Notes under the pieces: generated by a model
Databases searched by the model: none
Seen by the model: only the letters and a program-made list of their open reading frames with translations
Told to the model about the DNA's origin: nothing
Assembly: GCA_037043235.1 (NCBI GenBank)
Contig: JAWRVZ010000088.1
Coordinates: 1,054,001-1,118,000, forward strand
DNA from: Rhodeus uyekii
Taxonomy: Eukaryota > Chordata > Actinopteri > Cypriniformes > Acheilognathidae
DNA: 64,000 nucleotides
Direction of reading: 5' to 3'
Shown here: positions 23,676-34,500 of the stretch, piece by piece
Layout of the letters: each line of letters opens with the position of its first letter
Position numbering within the stretch: the first letter of the stretch is position 1
Program-made: the position numbers and the translations under genes

Positions 23676-26600
23676 ATGAACCCCAAAAGAAAGAAATCAT
23701 TCAAAGCCGTGAAATACACGTTATTTGCGTTTTGCTACATCTTTTGGGTAAGAGCATGTATTTCTGCTTATTTATAGAGCAAACATCGCGTTGCTTACAT
23801 ACAGACAAGATTTGATTGCAATTTCCTTATTATTGCATTTGGCAAACTCTTATCCAAAGCGACTTACATTGACGTTATAATCAATTCTTACTTTTCCTGG
23901 GAATCGAACCCATGGCCTTGGCGTTGCAAGCGCCACACTCTACTGTTTGAGCTACAGGAAAGCATTTATATTATTATTAGTAGCAGTATTAGCATTTTAC
24001 CTATTATTATTTGCATGTGAAACAAATGCATATTAAATTATATTTAATGTTGTTGAGAGAATTTGTTTCATTTTAAATTGTGTTTGTATTGCAGATATTT
24101 TTTAACAAATGAGTGTTGTTGTGTTAAAGGTGTTCAGTGCTGTCTTAATTGCTGTTGGAATCTATGCAAAAGTTGCCAAAGAGTCAGGTATTTAAACAGC
24201 ATTCAGCATTCATTCAGATAAAAAAAAAACCTTGGTGTGTGTCAACTACCCTGCACATCTGCATTTTGTGATCATTTATATTTTATTTCCTAATGTTTGA
24301 CAGATGTAGTGGACACACTGATGGCAGATCCATCGCTGTTGTTGATCATTGTGGGCTCTCTCATGTTCACCATCACTTTCTTTGGCTGTTTCGGAGCTCT
24401 GCGCAACATCTCCTTGCTGCTCAACATGGTCAGATGTAGTTCTCACATGAGGAAGTTGCCAAAGCCTATAAGATGACCTTATGTACTCTGAATATTTCCA
24501 AATCTCTGTTATTAAGAGATTAGATAGATAGATAGTTCAAAACCGTATTTTACTTAACATAGTTAAAAACATGTTCTTCTCAAATGAGTTGATATGCAGT
24601 CAGTACCCAATGTGAAATCTACCCTTATTAAACACGAGCCCGTCTGCAGATGTTGCCTTTTTTTACGAATAAATCATAATTGTTCAGTTTGTAGGAATTC
24701 TGCTGGTCATTCTGCTGCTGCAAGTAACCGTCGCTGTCATGGGCCTTATGTTCTCTGAAAAGGTAGATAATTCACACAGGTTCAAGGTAAAAAAAATTGC
24801 ATTTGGACTAAATCCCATTTTGGAGTAAAATGATCACTTTCATAATGTGTTGGTAGGTTCAAGAGAGGACAGGGGAGCTGATGATGAAGGCGATTGTGCG
24901 CTATCGTGATGACCAGGATTTGGAAAATGTTATTGATTTTGTACAGAAAAAGGTAAAAGAACTTATTTCATACTGGGGTTCGAAAGATTTTTATGTTTCT
25001 TAACGTTTCTCTTCATCACCAAGGCTGCATTTATTTGTAAAAATAAACAAATAAATATTGTGAAATATTGTTACAGTTTCAGTAAGGGATAACTGAAGAT
25101 GAGCTGTTCAATTGCTAGAAAAATGGTCATGTTTTTTTTTATTTTATTAAGCTTTGATTTTGTCCATGAAACGCTCTTGTGTGTAGGACTAAATTCTTAC
25201 ACATCTAATCCCAAGTCCAAAATGTCATTTTAGAGCTAGTAACGAAGACCTCAGCCATTGATATCAGAATAAGGCAGTTATTAATATGAGAGAGAGATAT
25301 ATTGATTGATTGATTGATTTTAAACGTATCACCTGAGTCTGTGCTGTAGGTATCTCAACAGTATTTGGCAGCAGCGTCAATACTAATAGTGAAACTGTAA
25401 GTTTATTTGCTCCAAGAACAGCGTCACTAGTGCTTCACTAGTAAGAAATGTTGTGTAGCTTTCAGTTGCTCAACTATTTCACTGTTAAAACTGTCAAGAG
25501 CAGCTCTAACAACCACTGATCTATATAGATATCCTTTACATAGATCAGTGTTAACAACCTATTTCTGTGTGCGTTTGAGCGGGAGAGAGAGTTTGTGCTT
25601 TCCGTACTCAATAAAACTTACTTAAAATGATTGCACCCTTTTGAATTTTCCTCAACCAATCAGATTCAAGTAATCAACAGCCGCGTAGCATTAAATAATA
25701 AAAACATTACCATTCAATTAGCATTTTCATTTTAATTACCATTTTCCATTGTAATACATTTAAAATGTAATTTGTTCCTGGGATGGAAAAGCTGTTTTTT
25801 CAGCATCCTTTAGTGTCACATGATCCTTCAGAAAACATTCTGATATGAGGATTTACTCAAGGACAGTTTCTTATTATCAGTGTTGAACACAGTTGTGCTG
25901 CTTAAGTTTTGTACAAATTATGATTTAAATTTTTTTGGGGATTCTTTGTTTGACAGAGATCTCTTGTATTATTTTGTCTTTACACTTAAATGTGTATCAA
26001 ATCAATGTGTTGAATTAAAGTACAGTAATACCTCGGTTTACGAGTGACTTGGTATACGAGCAAATCGGTATACGAGCATTGTATCGGTGTACGAGAAAAA
26101 TTTCCCTCACCTATGCGCAGTTTTGCGTCGAAAAGATCCCTTTATCACCCCTTAACTCGTTCATTCTCTCAGTGTCTCTCAGTATGGGAGCATCATTCAC
26201 CACAGTGCATTATTTTATAAGTTGTTGTGAATATGATTACATGTGAATATGATGAAACTTTATTAATGGCGCATGTTACCAACACCACACATTGCATACT
26301 AATGAGACTCACGTGTGTTCACAGTCCAACGCACCCAATGACCTTCTTAAAGGGCCAAACGCTTTTAGAGAACAGCATACTATAACAGTTATAACTCTGT
26401 ACAGATTATATACATAAGTGATTTACAGCGGTTTTACCTCGTGTTGTTGCATTAATTGTGATCACTATTCTTCACGTTGTAATATCGTTACAAATGTTGA
26501 AAGAACTAGTTAATCTGATGTGTCAATAAGTGTTAAGTTAACAGTCTTGTCACTTTAAGAGGGCGGGGTTTCAGTCGGCGCTAGAGAGAGTGGAGTTCTG

Positions 26601-29600
26601 AGGGATTAGAGAGAGAGCTTCGAAGCAGAGATAGTTTTGATTCTTCTGTTATGTACGGCGTGGGTTGAAGCCAGAACCGCAATCCGATAGTTCTCAATAA
26701 AATCTCTGAATGAGAAGGAACCTGTCTGGTTATTAAAAGAAGCAACGCTTCTTTAAAGTGCATGTTACAGTAAATAGTTAATAATGACAGTTAAACTCTA
26801 AAAATACTTCATTAGAATTTATATGAGATCTTAATGGTTATAATTTTAAATGTAATTAATAGGGTAAAACCAAAAAAATATTTAAAATGGGCATTTATGG
26901 TCATGTGGAACGAATCAAGTAATTTTTAGTGCGTTCTTATGGGGGAAATTGTTTTGGTGTATGAGCATTTTGGTTTACGAGCTCGCTCTTGGAACGAATT
27001 AAACTCGTAAACCGAGGTATTACTGTACTATTTTCTTTGAAAAGAAATGACTGACACCAAACTTTTGAATGGTATGATGTGGTTAGGCTTGTGCATGAAA
27101 TGGCATGTGTGAAAGATCTCTCTCTGTCCTGCAGTTCAAGTGCTGTGGGGTGACGTCCTTCTCAGACTGGTCTAGAAACATGTACTTCAACTCATCCGAC
27201 CAAAACCCCAGTCTGGAGGCCTACGGCGTGCCCTTCTCCTGCTGTATACGGCTAAGCAATGAGGTCAGCTTGTGTCCAATCCTGAAGAGCTTAATGTAGA
27301 GGTCCTTGTTGTTTTGTTTTTAAAGACATTTTTAACACTTGCTTTAAAATATCCCTTTAACTTACAGGGAGTGCAGAATTATTAGGCAAGTTGTATTTTT
27401 GAGGATTAATTTTATTATTGAACAACAACCATGTTCTCACTGAACACAAAAAACTCATTAATATCAAAGCTGAATATTTTTGTATCAATATTTTAAGTAG
27501 TTTTTAGTTTTAGCTATTTTATGGGGATATCTGTGTGTGCAGGTGACTATTACTGTGCATAATTATTAGGCAACTTAACAAAAAACAAATTTATACCCAT
27601 TTCAATTATTTATTTTTACCAGTGAAACCAATATAACATCTCAACATTCACAAATATACATTTCTGACATTCAAAAACCAAACAAAAACAAATCAGTGAC
27701 CAATATAGCCACCTTTCTTTGCAAGGACACTCAAAAGCCTGCCATCCATGGATTCTGTCAGTGTTTTGATCTGTTCACCATCAACATTGCGTGCAGCAGC
27801 AACCACAGCCTCCCAGACACTGTTCAGAGAGGTGTACTGTTTTCCCTCCTTGTAAATCGCACATTTGATGATGGACCACAGGTTCTCAATGGGGTTCAGA
27901 TCAGGTGAACAAGGAGGCCATATCATTAGATTTTCTTCTTTTATACCCTTTCTTGCCAGCCACGCTGTGGAGTACTTGGACGCGTGTGATGGAGCATTGT
28001 CCTGCATGAAAATCATGTTTTTCTTGAAGGATGCAGACTTCTTCCTGTACCACTGCTTGAAGAAGGTGTCTTCCAGAAACTGGCAGTAGGACTGGGAGTT
28101 GAGCTTGACTCCATCCTCAACCCGAAAAGGCCCCACAAGCTCATCTTTGATGATACCAGCCCAAACCAGTACTCCACCTCCACCTTGCTGGCGTCTGAGT
28201 CGGACTGGAGCTCTCTGCCCTTTACCAATCCAGCCACGGGCCCATCCATCTGGCCCATCAAGACTCACTCTCATTTCATCAGTCCATAAAACCTTAGAAA
28301 AATCAGTCTTGAGATATTTCTTGGCCCAGTCTTGACGTTTCAGCTTGTGTGTCTTGTTCAGTGGTGGTCGACTTTCTGCCTTTCTTACCTTGGTCATGTC
28401 TCTGAGTATTGCACACCTTGTGCTTTTGGGCACTCCAGTGATGTTGCAGCTCTGAAATATGGCCAAACTGGTGGCAAGTGGCATCTTGGCAGCTGCACGC
28501 TTGACTTTTCTCAGTTCACGGGCAGTTATTTTGCGCCTTGGTTTTTCCGCACGCTTCTTGCGACCCTGTTGACTATTTTGAATGAAACGCTTGATTGTTC
28601 GATGATCACGCTTCAGAAGCTTGGCTATTTTAAGACTGCTGCATCCCTCTGCAATATATCTCACTATTTTTGACTTTTCTGAGCCTGTCAAGTCCTTCTT
28701 TTGACCCATTGTGCCAAAGGAAAGGAAGTTGCCTAATAATTATGACTATTAATTATTGATATATAGCACACCTGATATAGGGTGTTGATGTCATTAGACC
28801 ACACCCCTTCTCATTACAGAGATGCACATCACCTAATATGCTTAATTGGTAGTAGGCTTTCCAGCCTATACAGCTTGGAGTAAGACAACATGCATAACGA
28901 GGTTGATGTGGTCAAAATACTCATTTGCCTAATAATTCTGCACTCCCTGTATAGACTGTCAGAATGTTTAGTATTCAGTAATGAAATGAACTGCTGTGAC
29001 GTCAATTGAAAAGTTGCATTCTGAATTTTGATTGGTCTTCGTTTGTACATATATTTGCATTTTTGGTAACATTTTAAAACGAGATTTCATTAGTTGACCG
29101 TGGTTAATGCATGAATTAATGTTAGCTAACGATGAGCTATACATTTGTTACATTGTTAATGAAAAATACAACAGTTCATTGTTAATGTCGACATTTTTTA
29201 TTTAAATAATGCATTAGTAAATACTGAAATCAACATTAACTACGGTAAGATGAACAAATGCTGTGGAAATATTATTCCTTGTTTGTTCATGTTAACAAAT
29301 GGAACCTTATTGTAAAGTATTGCTGAATTATTGGTACCGTATATATTTAAAAAATCACAGAAAATCAAAACCTTTTGTTGTTTTTACACGCAGTCATGTG
29401 GAGAATTCATGCCGGGCCACTCAGCATAGTGATATATACTAAATTTGTAATAATTTTTATAATAAATTAGACAACTAATAATGAAAAGCTGTATGTTTTT
29501 ATACCATCTGTTCATGTATGTGCAGACTGTGTTCAACTCCATGTGTGGCTATGAGACCCAGAAGATGAAGGAGAGTGTGGCCAGACGCTTCATCTACACC

Positions 29601-31111
29601 ACTGGTTGTCTGGATGAGATTGTCTGGTGGGGAAAAAAGAACCTTCTGCTGGTCGGAGTGATGACCCTCGTCTTACTGTTCCTCGAGGTGAGGCGCACAG
29701 CACACATTCATTCGTCTTGCTCAAAGTCCTTTCACTTTATTTAATTGCAGGCTTTTAGTAACTTCTGCACGGATGAAATCAGGACTCGCTGCGTCTTGTT
29801 TAAGACATTCAAGGGAATTTGGACTGTAAACAAACGCTTCATTTTATTATCTAAAAGCAGTTACTATGTCAGGCTTGTTTATTGTCAAAGTCAAAAGTAG
29901 AGAAAGACAGACCTAAATACATATATACTGCATACACACAGCTAGAGAGTCTTTCACATGTTGCTAAATGTTGCAATTATTCAAGACTATTCAAACGAGC
30001 CATAGATGTGCCACCGTGAAAGTGGAGGAGGAAGTTCTTCCACGTGTGAGTGTATAGATGTGGGCTCATTTTTCATGTTGAGTTATGTCACATCATTCAT
30101 CTTCAAAATATATTAGGGAGACGTAATACATTTCAGAAAGACACAGATAGTAAATCTACTGTTATTTATTTTGAAGCTATAACAAAAACAAATTTGATCA
30201 ACATTAAATATTATATAATATATATTTCATTACTACCATATATATTAATTAGTTATTTTTAATTCACCCACACAAAGCTGTATATTTTAAAATATACATT
30301 GTATATACATATATATCTTTATTATATCCCCCTTATCTATATAAGTCAAGTCAGATTTGTATGCTTCCATTGTTGCTTCTTAAAATATTCTTAAAATCAG
30401 GATGACATGGATCATCAGGTTTTGCATACAGCTTGAGTCTTGCCGTCAGCACAGCGAACGGAGCGCATGCCAGAACAAATTACAAAACTGTTTCTACTTG
30501 TTTTGTGGTGAATAAAATAGTTTTATTGTGAACATTCTGTTGACTGCAAGTAATGTTGCACTTACATGTCTACTAACTCATATTAGATCATTGGTAGATT
30601 GAAAGGGTTAGAACAATTTGATGCATTTAATTATATTCAGAGAAATGTATGTTGAAAGACCATCACCATAAAGAGTTTAGAATATTAGTAATATTAGTCT
30701 GGTTAATATCTGCGATGAGAGTTAGTTGACATGTAGTTGCAAAAGTACTTATAGTCAACAGATTGTTCAAAAGAGACCATCAAAATAAAGTATATCCAAA
30801 CAATTTATAAAAACAATTTAGAAAAGACTTATTCTTTTACACGTATTGATAATGAATTCTACATAAGCAGACACCCAAATCACATCACAGTTAAACAATA
30901 GCAGCATTATCTCTGACTTATAGCTCATAACCTGTTGCACAAAGACAAAATGAAGAAGCTCTTTGCATGGAGGACGATAGATGATTAGCTTGTTTTTCAG
31001 ATATGTATGATGTCACTGGCTTCAGTACAGCTCCGGCAAATCAGAGCCGTTGAACAGAGGAGGAGGAAACCTGCCGGGAGCCAGAGGCTTTGCTGCAGCT
31101 CAACGTCTTGA
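23676..31111 (+). CDS. tspan33-like: Tetraspanin, TSPAN33-like (275 aa, 8 exons)
   Basis: Four-pass membrane protein. TspanC8 members, including TSPAN33, escort the protease ADAM10. Exons: 23676-23747, 24130-24187, 24304-24428, 24688-24762, 24857-24952, 27135-27263, 29526-29687, 31001-31111, all in frame (828 nt with stop). TM1 spans about residues 14-40, TM2 55-78 (LLLIIVGSLMFTITFFGCFG), TM3 90-112 and TM4 about 222-245. The large loop has the CCG motif (KCCGVTSFSDW), then SCC, MCG and GC. Compared with TSPAN33, the FNC...C pair is missing: the sequence reads YFNSSDQNPSLEAYGVP, leaving six loop cysteines rather than eight. The cytoplasmic tail is basic (VEQRRRKPAGSQR). The 2.2-kb intron 5 and 2.3-kb intron 6 carry DNA transposons. 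Assignment to TSPAN33 rather than another TspanC8 member is by overall resemblance only. Confidence 0.85.
23845..23965 (-). repeat. tRNA-derived SINE in the tetraspanin intron 1
   Basis: Inverse copy of the SINE at 1040-1168: 'cctgggaatcgaacccatgg' is the complement of the B-box part, 'tgtttgagctacaggaaa' the A-box end, and 'atccaaagcgacttacat' the tail. Confidence 0.75.
26023..27025. mobile_element. Tigger/pogo-like element, copy 3
   Basis: Both inverted repeats are present: CAGTAATACCTCGGTTTACG at 26023, its complement ending at 27025, each flanked by TA. It is in intron 5 of the tetraspanin gene. The centre (about 26483-26755) is absent from copies 1 and 2 and looks like a separate insertion with a GC-box-like word (gggcggggtttcag) and an AATAAA (caataaaatctctg). 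No transposase frame remains. Confidence 0.75.
27365..28949 (-). mobile_element. Full-length Tc1/mariner (DD37E) transposon
   Basis: Inverted repeats begin CAGGGAGTGCAGAATTATTA at both ends (27 bp shared before they diverge), flanked by the TA target duplication at 27363-27364 and 28950-28951. The 1585-bp element lies in intron 6 of the tetraspanin gene, opposite in orientation. It carries one uninterrupted transposase gene (27693-28709). Subterminal copies of 'cctaataatt' near 28733 and 27560 may be extra transposase sites. Confidence 0.92.
27693..28709 (-). CDS. Tc1/mariner transposase, DD37E type (338 aa)
   Basis: Cut-and-paste transposase acting on the element's own ends. Residues about 1-110 form the paired-type DNA-binding region with two helix-turn-helix units (AEGCSSLKIAKLLKRDHRTI; GVPKSTRCAILRDM) and a basic linker (RKKRAEKPRRKITAREL). 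The catalytic domain shows the first Asp in KVLWTDEMRVSLDG, the second in MIFMQDNAPSHASKY, and the Glu in SPDLNPIENLW. I count 37 residues between the second Asp and the Glu; Tc1 itself has 34. This spacing matches the DD37E (TRT/Traveler-type) group. The frame is open from Met to stop with no visible lesion, so the copy may be young. Confidence 0.92.
   Translation of the reverse strand: MGQKKDLTGSEKSKIVRYIAEGCSSLKIAKLLKRDHRTIKRFIQNSQQGRKKRAEKPRRKITARELRKVKRAAAKMPLATSLAIFQSCNITGVPKSTRCAILRDMTKVRKAESRPPLNKTHKLKRQDWAKKYLKTDFSKVLWTDEMRVSLDGPDGWARGWIGKGQRAPVRLRRQQGGGGVLVWAGIIKDELVGPFRVEDGVKLNSQSYCQFLEDTFFKQWYRKKSASFKKNMIFMQDNAPSHASKYSTAWLARKGIKEENLMIWPPCSPDLNPIENLWSIIKCAIYKEGKQYTSLNSVWEAVVAAARNVDGEQIKTLTESMDGRLLSVLAKKGGYIGH
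29064..29323. mobile_element. MITE in the tetraspanin intron 6
   Basis: The left end 'ggtaacattttaaaacgag' and right end 'ggaaccttattgtaaagt' are diverged inverted repeats of the common fish family that begins near 'ggtaacactttacaataagg'. Internal 'gttaatg...cattaac' words are also inverted. No ORF. Confidence 0.55.
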
Positions 31112-31318
31112 CTGCTTTTATGCCTTCACACAACTGCTTGCATTGGAATTCAACAATTCAATCCCCTGAAATGACAAGTTAAAACATGTTACAATTTGGA
31201 TGCAAAGACTGTGATTATCCTCTTTATTATGCTGTGAATTACTAAGCCAAAAGCTGTGCTTAAATACAGTACCATCACAAAAAAATACTATTTTTGTCTT
31301 TTTATATTATCTAATGTT

Positions 31319-31324
31319 AATAAA
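31319..31324 (+). terminator. Poly(A) signal of the tetraspanin gene
   Basis: AATAAA 208 bp after the stop codon, followed by T-rich sequence. It is the only canonical signal between the two convergent stop codons on this strand. Confidence 0.6.
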
Positions 31325-31426
31325 ATCTATTTTACAACATGCTGACCTTTACACACTGTTTTACTTTTTACACAACACTTGACATTGATAAAATGACTAT
31401 AAAGAAAATGACTAAATAGTAAATCG

Positions 31427-31432
31427 TTTATT
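31427..31432 (-). terminator. Poly(A) signal of the nwd1-like gene
   Basis: TTTATT on the + strand (AATAAA on the gene strand), 74 bp past the nwd1-like stop. The convergent tetraspanin signal is only about 105 bp away, so the 3' ends probably abut or overlap. Confidence 0.55.
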
Positions 31433-31505
31433 TAATCGCTGTGTAATTTCAGATATGTTAATTACACTGATGATATCCTGGTGCTGGACTGTCCGCAGAA
31501 CATAC

Positions 31506-34500
31506 TTAGAGGAGAACACACGTGTTAGATGGTTTGGTTTTCATGAAGCCGATGCCAATGAGATTGAACTGAGCCGGGTTATAGTCGGGCAGCATTTGGA
31601 TCTCAGTGTGTGGAGCATTCAGGCTTTTCTCCCGAGAGGTGACTCGGTAATGTGCGCGGAAGTTACGGAGGGGGTTGTGTCCAGGTTTGAGGCTGTCTGG
31701 ACAGCGGAAGCCCTCCTTGATGAAACATCCGTGCTGGGACACGGCCACAAATCCGTCCTTGTGCGGCATCATTTGTATGACTGGAGAGTAGACGTACTGA
31801 ACGCACAGCAAACAACCTGCAGTCAAAGGACGAAAATCAAGCAACTGAATCAGACATGAAACACATTATTAGATAGACATACATTTTATTTGAAATGAAT
31901 CTTCCACAAACTTTTTAGCCATAAACATTTAGCTGTCACTGAACAGTCCTCACCACTAGAGACATCCCAGACTTTGATGGTTTTGTCCAGAGATCCAGTG
32001 AAGACGTATTTATCATTTATTGAGAAGACAGCACAAAGGACGCCTTCAAAATAAAAACCCTTGAGGATGAAAAAAAAACACATGCCATTTTAATGTCACA
32101 CAGCAGTTATGTCACACTGGAAAAAGTGTTTTTTTGTTGACTAATTTCTAGTAAAAAACACTATTGTACATTTTGCTGCACTTTAAAATAATGTAATAAA
32201 CTACAAATAGGTTAAAAAAAATATTTGGTTTACAGTTAAAACTAAGAAATCTGCCAATGCAATAAGCCAAAATACACTTTTTAAATCTACTGTCACATAT
32301 TATGGCTGTAGAAGCACACGATGCAGGAGAATAACAAAAACAGTCTCCAATGAATCCAAAAGGGAACATGCCAGAGATCAGATGGAGTAAGTGCACAACC
32401 TCATAAACCAAAGACGGGGAAAAAGAACAGGTGAGGAAGTAATGAGTAACAATAGAAGCTAATAATGACCAGGAACACAGACAAGTGACAAGTTTGGAAA
32501 GTTTAGTGAAAAAAATCAGCATTTCAGCCTTGTTAATCACATTGCTGACAGCCTTGACCTAACCTTAACCTGTGTAAGCGTTAGTAGCGCATTCTGATGC
32601 TGTTATGATGACGAGCTCCGTGCTTCCCCCCCGCTGGCCACCGGAGGGAGCTATCACACTTATACTGACACACACACACACACTACATTTCCCACAAGCC
32701 CTTCCATTGGACTGATAATCGCACCAGCTGAGAACCATCACCCGCACTATAAAAGACTCACACACACTCACCGCAAAGTCTTGTTTTGCTATTGCTAACA
32801 TTTCCGAGCGTTTATTATTCTGCCTGTTGTTCCGTGTCGGACCCTGCTGTTACCGTTACCGATTCGGTCTGCCTGCCCCGACCTTTGCCTGGATTATCGT
32901 TTATGATTGTTCTCTGCCTGTCCTGACTCATACGCCTGTCCTGACTCATACGCCTTTATGTTATCATTAAAGACACGCTATTGGATCCCTGCCTGAGTGT
33001 CCATCCGTTACAGATCCAGAGCATTACTGTTTGTCACAGCCGTCAATGATTTCTGTAAATTACAGACCAAGTAAAACTTTTCTTGACAGGTGACTGTGAT
33101 TGAGTTAACCAATGAAGATGAATATGGGCTACAGTATCTTGCTCAACTGGTACAGGGGAAAAACTTACTAAAATACTTAAATAGACACTTTTTAATGACT
33201 ATTTGTGAGAAGTATGCACTGTTTTATATTTATTCAAGTGTCACATTGTTAGCTTGCAACATGCCAACAACAGACTCAGGCCCCGTCCACACGGAGACGC
33301 GGATCACTGCATCCGCACACATTTCTTATGGGATTGGCGTTTCGTCCACACGCATCCGGCGATTTGGGAGACTGAATCTGCTCTCTTTTTATACCGGGTC
33401 CTAAAGTGGATAGATCTGAATCCGACACCCTTGCGGACTCGTGTGGACGGCCAATCCGTATATTTTTTGCTTACGATGATGTCATCACATCACGTGTCGG
33501 AGCGTCACAGTAACAGCAACAGTGTTGCCAGATTGGACTGAAGATTCCAGCGCAGCTACAGCTTAAAACCCTCCCATTTAAAAAAATACCAGCCCAAAGT
33601 GCGTACTCTTATAAATAATGAAAAATATTAAGCGATTTTATGCATCAAACACCATCCCAAATTTTATCAACCAGCCCAATGCATTTTTTCCCGGTCAGAC
33701 GAGATAAAAAGGTAAATATCAATCTGGCAACACTGAACAGCAACAACAATGCGCATGCTCAAAGTCTTCTCTGTGTGTAGAGTATATCTGTGGCAGAATT
33801 ACAGCGCCCCATACTGGTCTGGCATATAAACTACACCGGATTCAGTCGGTTTCAGTGGTATCGTGTGGACGCTGATATATATTTTTTGAACGAGGAAAAA
33901 AAAAGATCGGATAAGGAACGCGCCGGCATCGTGTGGACGTGGCCTCAGTAAAAACTAACTGTGAGCAGAGCCAAAAAAGAGAAAAACACAGGAAAATTAT
34001 ATCTTAATAGACTATTTTACCTATTACCAATAACTCAATTTAAAATAATTGTTAACAGAATAAAAATAGACCCAACCACAGGCAAATTAAAAACGTTGGC
34101 TTACTTCAAAAGACTCAAATCATGAACTCTCACCTTGTACTCCATGGTGTGATTCAGTGACACAGGACTCAGATTCCACAACTTCTGGACACAGTCTTGA
34201 GAGCCGATCAGAGCTTGCTCGTCCCAGTTGCTCATGCTGATGCAGGTTATGGCTGCCCCGTGGTGATCCAGCTCGGCCGTCGCAGTGCTCTTAAAGTCGT
34301 AGATCACAACTTCCCCACCAAAGGTCCCGTACAGCAGCCTACAGTCGGACAGCAGAGCCATGGCGGAGATTGGGGAATGCAGCAACAACAAGGAATACTT
34401 CTGAAACGGGCCGTCCACACAGGGGAAGCTGTCCCTCGCCGTAATCTCAAACAGACAGACCGCATCCTCATATGCCACTGCCAGTCTGTCCTCGCGCGGG

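Noticed and set aside
28099..28673. ORFs on the + strand inside the Tc1 element
   Set aside because: Shadows of the transposase gene, which has clear catalytic motifs on the - strand.
29481..29744. 87-residue ORF read as a separate small gene
   Set aside because: It is exon 7 of the tetraspanin with intron sequence at both ends.
32148..32540. 130-residue ORF on the - strand in an nwd1-like intron
   Set aside because: A/T-rich, hydrophobic by composition, no splice logic linking it to the gene and no known motif.
33090..33541. ORFs of 104 and 95 residues
   Set aside because: Fall in a hAT-like element and its flank; no transposase motifs.
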